Shown: positions 5,274 to 6,523 of the stretch, piece by piece
Layout: every line of letters begins with the position of its first letter
How positions within the stretch are numbered: the first letter of the stretch is position 1
Source of the DNA: Planctomycetota bacterium
Lineage (GTDB): Bacteria > Planctomycetota > MHYJ01 > JACQXL01
Length of the DNA stretch: 6,523 nt
Assembly: GCA_016208805.1 (NCBI GenBank)
Contig: JACQXL010000016.1
Span: 1-6,523 of the forward strand
Direction: 5' to 3'
The notes under the pieces: generated by a model
Told to the model about the DNA's origin: nothing
What the model saw: the letters and a program-made list of their open reading frames with translations, nothing else
Database searches by the model: none
Position numbers and translations under genes: made by a program

Positions 5274-5299
5274 TGAAGGGGTTACCCCAGCACATTCCT

Positions 5300-5755
5300 A
5301 TGACCGCTGCTAATATCAAAATTATCCTCAAGAACAAGAAGGCGTATTTTAATTACGAGATACTGGAGAAACTTGAGGCCGGGCTGGTCCTGGCCGGCTC
5401 TGAAGTGAAATCCATCCGGGACGGTAAGGCCAGCATCAACGAGGCCTACGCCCGCCCGTCCGGCGGCCAGATGTATATCTATAATATGGATGTCAGCCAT
5501 TATAAATCAGCGCCGGTGGAGGGCTACCAGCCCAAGCGGTTGCGGAAACTTCTGCTCCATAAACGGGAAATCAGCCGGTTAATCGGGCGGGTGCAAGAAA
5601 AAGGGTTGACTTTGATACCGCTGATGCTATATTTTAAGAACGGACTGGCCAAACTGGAACTCGGCCTGGCCCGGGGCAAGAAGTTATACGACAAGCGGGA
5701 AAGTATCAAGCGGAAAGATGCGGAACGCGATATGAAGCGAGTGATGACGAAATAA
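5300..5755 (+). CDS. smpB: SmpB, tmRNA-binding protein (SsrA-binding protein, 151 aa)
   Basis: SmpB binds the tRNA-like end of tmRNA, brings it to ribosomes stalled on broken mRNA and mimics the missing codon-anticodon contact in the decoding centre. Family features are clear: KIILKNKKAYFNYEI at the N-terminus (7-21), LAGSEVKSIRDGKA (31-44), KRLRKLLLHK (79-88), GLTLIPLMLYFKNGLAKLEL (102-121), then ARGKKLYDKR and a basic C-terminal tail (134-151) that in the family enters the mRNA channel. Length is normal. The start is uncertain: ATG 5300 gives the usual N-terminus but has no good ribosome binding site, while an in-frame GTG at 5273 would add nine residues and overlaps the last base of repeat B2. 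The ssrA gene for its RNA partner begins 122 bases downstream, and a B repeat starts on the base after the stop. Confidence 0.97.
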   Translation: MTAANIKIILKNKKAYFNYEILEKLEAGLVLAGSEVKSIRDGKASINEAYARPSGGQMYIYNMDVSHYKSAPVEGYQPKRLRKLLLHKREISRLIGRVQEKGLTLIPLMLYFKNGLAKLELGLARGKKLYDKRESIKRKDAERDMKRVMTK

Positions 5756-5823
5756 CCCAGCACCTATTTTGGCGGGTGAGTCTCCTTACAGGGGATTGTT
5801 CTTATGCCAAAATGGGTGCTGGG
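5756..5823. repeat. inverted repeat B3 between smpB and ssrA
   Basis: CCCAGCACCTATTTTGGC (5756-5773) pairs with GCCAAAATGGGTGCTGGG (5806-5823), with one G-T pair at the same place as in B2. Compared with B2, C-G is replaced by A-T in the fourth pair and again in the twelfth, both compensated on the other arm. The loop holds a small TCTCC/GGGGA hairpin. It abuts the smpB stop codon on the left and A3 on the right, with no spare bases on either side. Confidence 0.9.
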
Positions 5824-5877
5824 TCTAACTCGCTGTAACGGTTGGCGCCTGCGGCGCCACCCTAACAGCGAGTAAGA
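5824..5877 (+). repeat. structured repeat A3, directly before ssrA
   Basis: TCTAACT start; outer stem ACTCGCTGT (5828-5836) with ACAGCGAGT (5865-5873), identical to A2; internal loop AAC/CTA; inner stem TGGCGCC (5843-5849) with GGCGCCA (5853-5859) and a TGC loop; TAAGA end. Only four bases separate the stem from the mature tmRNA 5' end, so in the precursor it would stand where RNase P must cut. No promoter is evident between smpB and ssrA. Confidence 0.88.
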
Positions 5878-6233
5878 GGGGGCGAACAGGTTTCGACCGG
5901 GTAATTTGTTGTAGTTGTTGCATACCGAGGTTGTCAGGTGGCCTCGTTAAAAACCTGGCAAACAAATGTAGGTGCCGAACCTGCATATAACCTGGCCGCT
6001 TAATGCAGCCACGCCGACCTATCCTTGCCTGCGCGGGTAGGAGCCGGCGTTACTGTCAGCAGGTTGTTCCGGAGGGCTGCGCCTGAAGGGTTTTCCGGGA
6101 CATACTCACTTCGGGCTAACCTGAAGCCAGCCGGCGCCGCGGCGGGCGGCAGGCGAGACTAAATGCGGCGCTTTGTATGGAGATACAACTACGGCAGGAC
6201 CTTGGGACGGGGGTTCGATTCCCCCCGCCTCCA
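5878..6233 (+). ncRNA. ssrA: tmRNA (SsrA), one-piece
   Basis: The RNA rescues stalled ribosomes with SmpB, acting first as an alanyl-tRNA and then as a short mRNA for a degradation tag. The tRNA-like ends are clear: acceptor GGGGGCG (5878-5884) with CGCCTCC (6226-6232) and discriminator A at 6233, the TTTCGAC stretch after the acceptor stem, and a T arm GGGGG-TTCGATT-CCCCC. Helix 2 forms from GTAGTTGT (5911-5918) with ACAACTAC (6185-6192). The first pseudoknot is visible: GAGG (5927-5930) with CCTC (5942-5945), crossed by CAGGT (5935-5939) with ACCTG (5953-5957). The tag frame at 5974-6003 ends in LAA and TAA. CCA is not encoded. The length of 356 is usual for a one-piece tmRNA, and no permuted (two-piece) layout is seen. 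Confidence 0.97.
5974..6003 (+). other. tmRNA tag-peptide frame (AEPAYNLAA, then stop)
   Basis: The frame GCC GAA CCT GCA TAT AAC CTG GCC GCT TAA encodes AEPAYNLAA. The LAA end is the usual protease-recognition end of tags. GCC is chosen as the resume codon because TAGGT before it resembles the TAGTC before the resume GCA in E. coli. Another frame opening with GCA AAC at 5959 runs into a stop without an LAA end, so I reject it. Confidence 0.75.
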
Positions 6234-6235
6234 TT

Positions 6236-6293
6236 AGATTTTCTTAGGTCCGCAGGGAGTCCCAACGGGACGACCGAGGACATTAGAAAATCT
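6236..6293. other. branched hairpin directly after tmRNA
   Basis: AGATTTTCT (6236-6244) pairs with AGAAAATCT (6285-6293), GTCC (6248-6251) with GGAC (6278-6281), and an inner hairpin GTCCC-AAC-GGGAC lies at 6259-6271. It begins two bases after the tmRNA discriminator base. It may end or protect the precursor, or guide 3' processing; there is no T run behind it. It could also be another repeat family. Confidence 0.65.
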
Positions 6294-6296
6294 TAT

Positions 6297-6367
6297 GCCC
6301 AGCACCCACTTTGTAGTGGTGGGAGTCGTAATAACTTGGTGTCTGTTTTACAAAGTAGGTGCTGGGC
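6297..6367. repeat. inverted repeat B4, reverse orientation
   Basis: GCCCAGCACCCACTTTGTA (6297-6315) pairs with TACAAAGTAGGTGCTGGGC (6349-6367). The single irregular pair is C-A on the + strand and therefore G-T on the - strand, the reverse of B2 and B3. Its left arm matches the complement of their right arms, so this copy is flipped. It is not followed by a family A element. Confidence 0.88.
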
Positions 6368-6405
6368 GACCTCATTTGAGGATGAAGCGACGGAGAGGCA
6401 ACTTT

Positions 6406-6523
6406 ATGAGTTACAATCAAAGAAACGCCAACGGCACGACCCTGCAATATCTGGAACGGCGCGAATGGTATCTCTGGTTCCTGGCCTTTACCGTTCTGAT
6501 TATCTACACCACCTGCATCGTGA
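6406..6523 (+). CDS. N-terminal part of a membrane protein, cut by the window end
   Basis: Thirty-nine codons are visible. A short polar N-terminus (MSYNQRNANG) leads to LERREWYLW and then a hydrophobic segment, FLAFTVLIIYTTCIV (residues 25-39), which continues past the window. This looks like a cytoplasmic tail and first membrane helix. The Arg-Arg-Glu-Trp motif before the helix is common in membrane sensor proteins, for example histidine kinases or GGDEF proteins, but that identification is only a guess. GAGAGG at 6393-6398, seven bases upstream, supports the start at 6406; an in-frame ATG at 6382 is less likely, as the only purine run before it is directly adjacent. Confidence 0.65.
   Translation, partial: MSYNQRNANGTTLQYLERREWYLWFLAFTVLIIYTTCIV

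Noticed and set aside
5756..5823. B3 as a classical rho-independent terminator
   Set aside because: The stem has a 32-base loop and is followed by TCTAACT and not by a T tract; it is better described as a repeat.
5959..5991. Tag frame starting GCA AAC in tmRNA
   Set aside because: It gives a Cys/Arg-rich peptide and stops without the LAA-type end, unlike the frame at 5974.

Overview
The window is bacterial: it carries a one-piece tmRNA gene (ssrA), smpB, a class II tRNA-Leu and purine-rich ribosome binding sites. All recognisable genes read on the + strand. Neither the tRNA nor the tmRNA encodes its 3' CCA. Base composition is mixed, and the gaps between genes are packed with short palindromic repeats. 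That would suit an uncultured environmental lineage (planctomycete-like or another candidate phylum). This placement is a guess; no phylogenetic marker here fixes it.

Layout. 1-278 is a 22-bp tandem array with no gene, followed by an AT-rich leader. 395-1320 is a two-gene unit: a 78-residue unknown protein overlaps, by ATGA, an exported trypsin-fold serine protease with an intact His/Asp/Ser triad. 1492-2286 is an unrecognised 264-residue, cysteine-free protein. 2407-3252 is a protein with a run of ten-residue repeats and a C-terminal head, resembling tail-fibre or adhesin stalks. 3253-3679 has no gene but contains repeats, a possible promoter and two adjoining structured elements. 3680-5050 encodes a single-pass membrane coiled-coil protein ending in a DnaJ-like zinc domain with six CxxC pairs. 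5117-5200 is tRNA-Leu(CAG). 5300-5755 is smpB and 5878-6233 is ssrA, so the two partners of trans-translation are neighbours. 6406 to the window end is the start of a membrane protein.

The most unusual content is the repeats. Family A (three copies) is a 54-74 bp structure with a conserved outer stem and a variable inner stem. It lies 17-21 bases before two start codons and 4 bases before the mature 5' end of tmRNA. Family B (four copies) is a 68-97 bp inverted repeat with 16-19 bp arms, compensatory changes and one copy in reverse orientation. Twice B is joined directly to A, and the third A follows another hairpin, always at a GGG(A)TCTAACT junction. B copies bracket smpB and ssrA. Two further palindrome types (CACNAAGA-type and CCACAGAT-type) fill other gaps. 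CCACAGAT-type sequence also appears inside two unrelated coding regions in the same reading frame, as though repeats had become protein.

Functionally, smpB and ssrA form a ribosome-rescue module. The other genes show no common pathway; the protease, the stalk-like protein and the membrane zinc protein suggest envelope or surface roles, which is inference.
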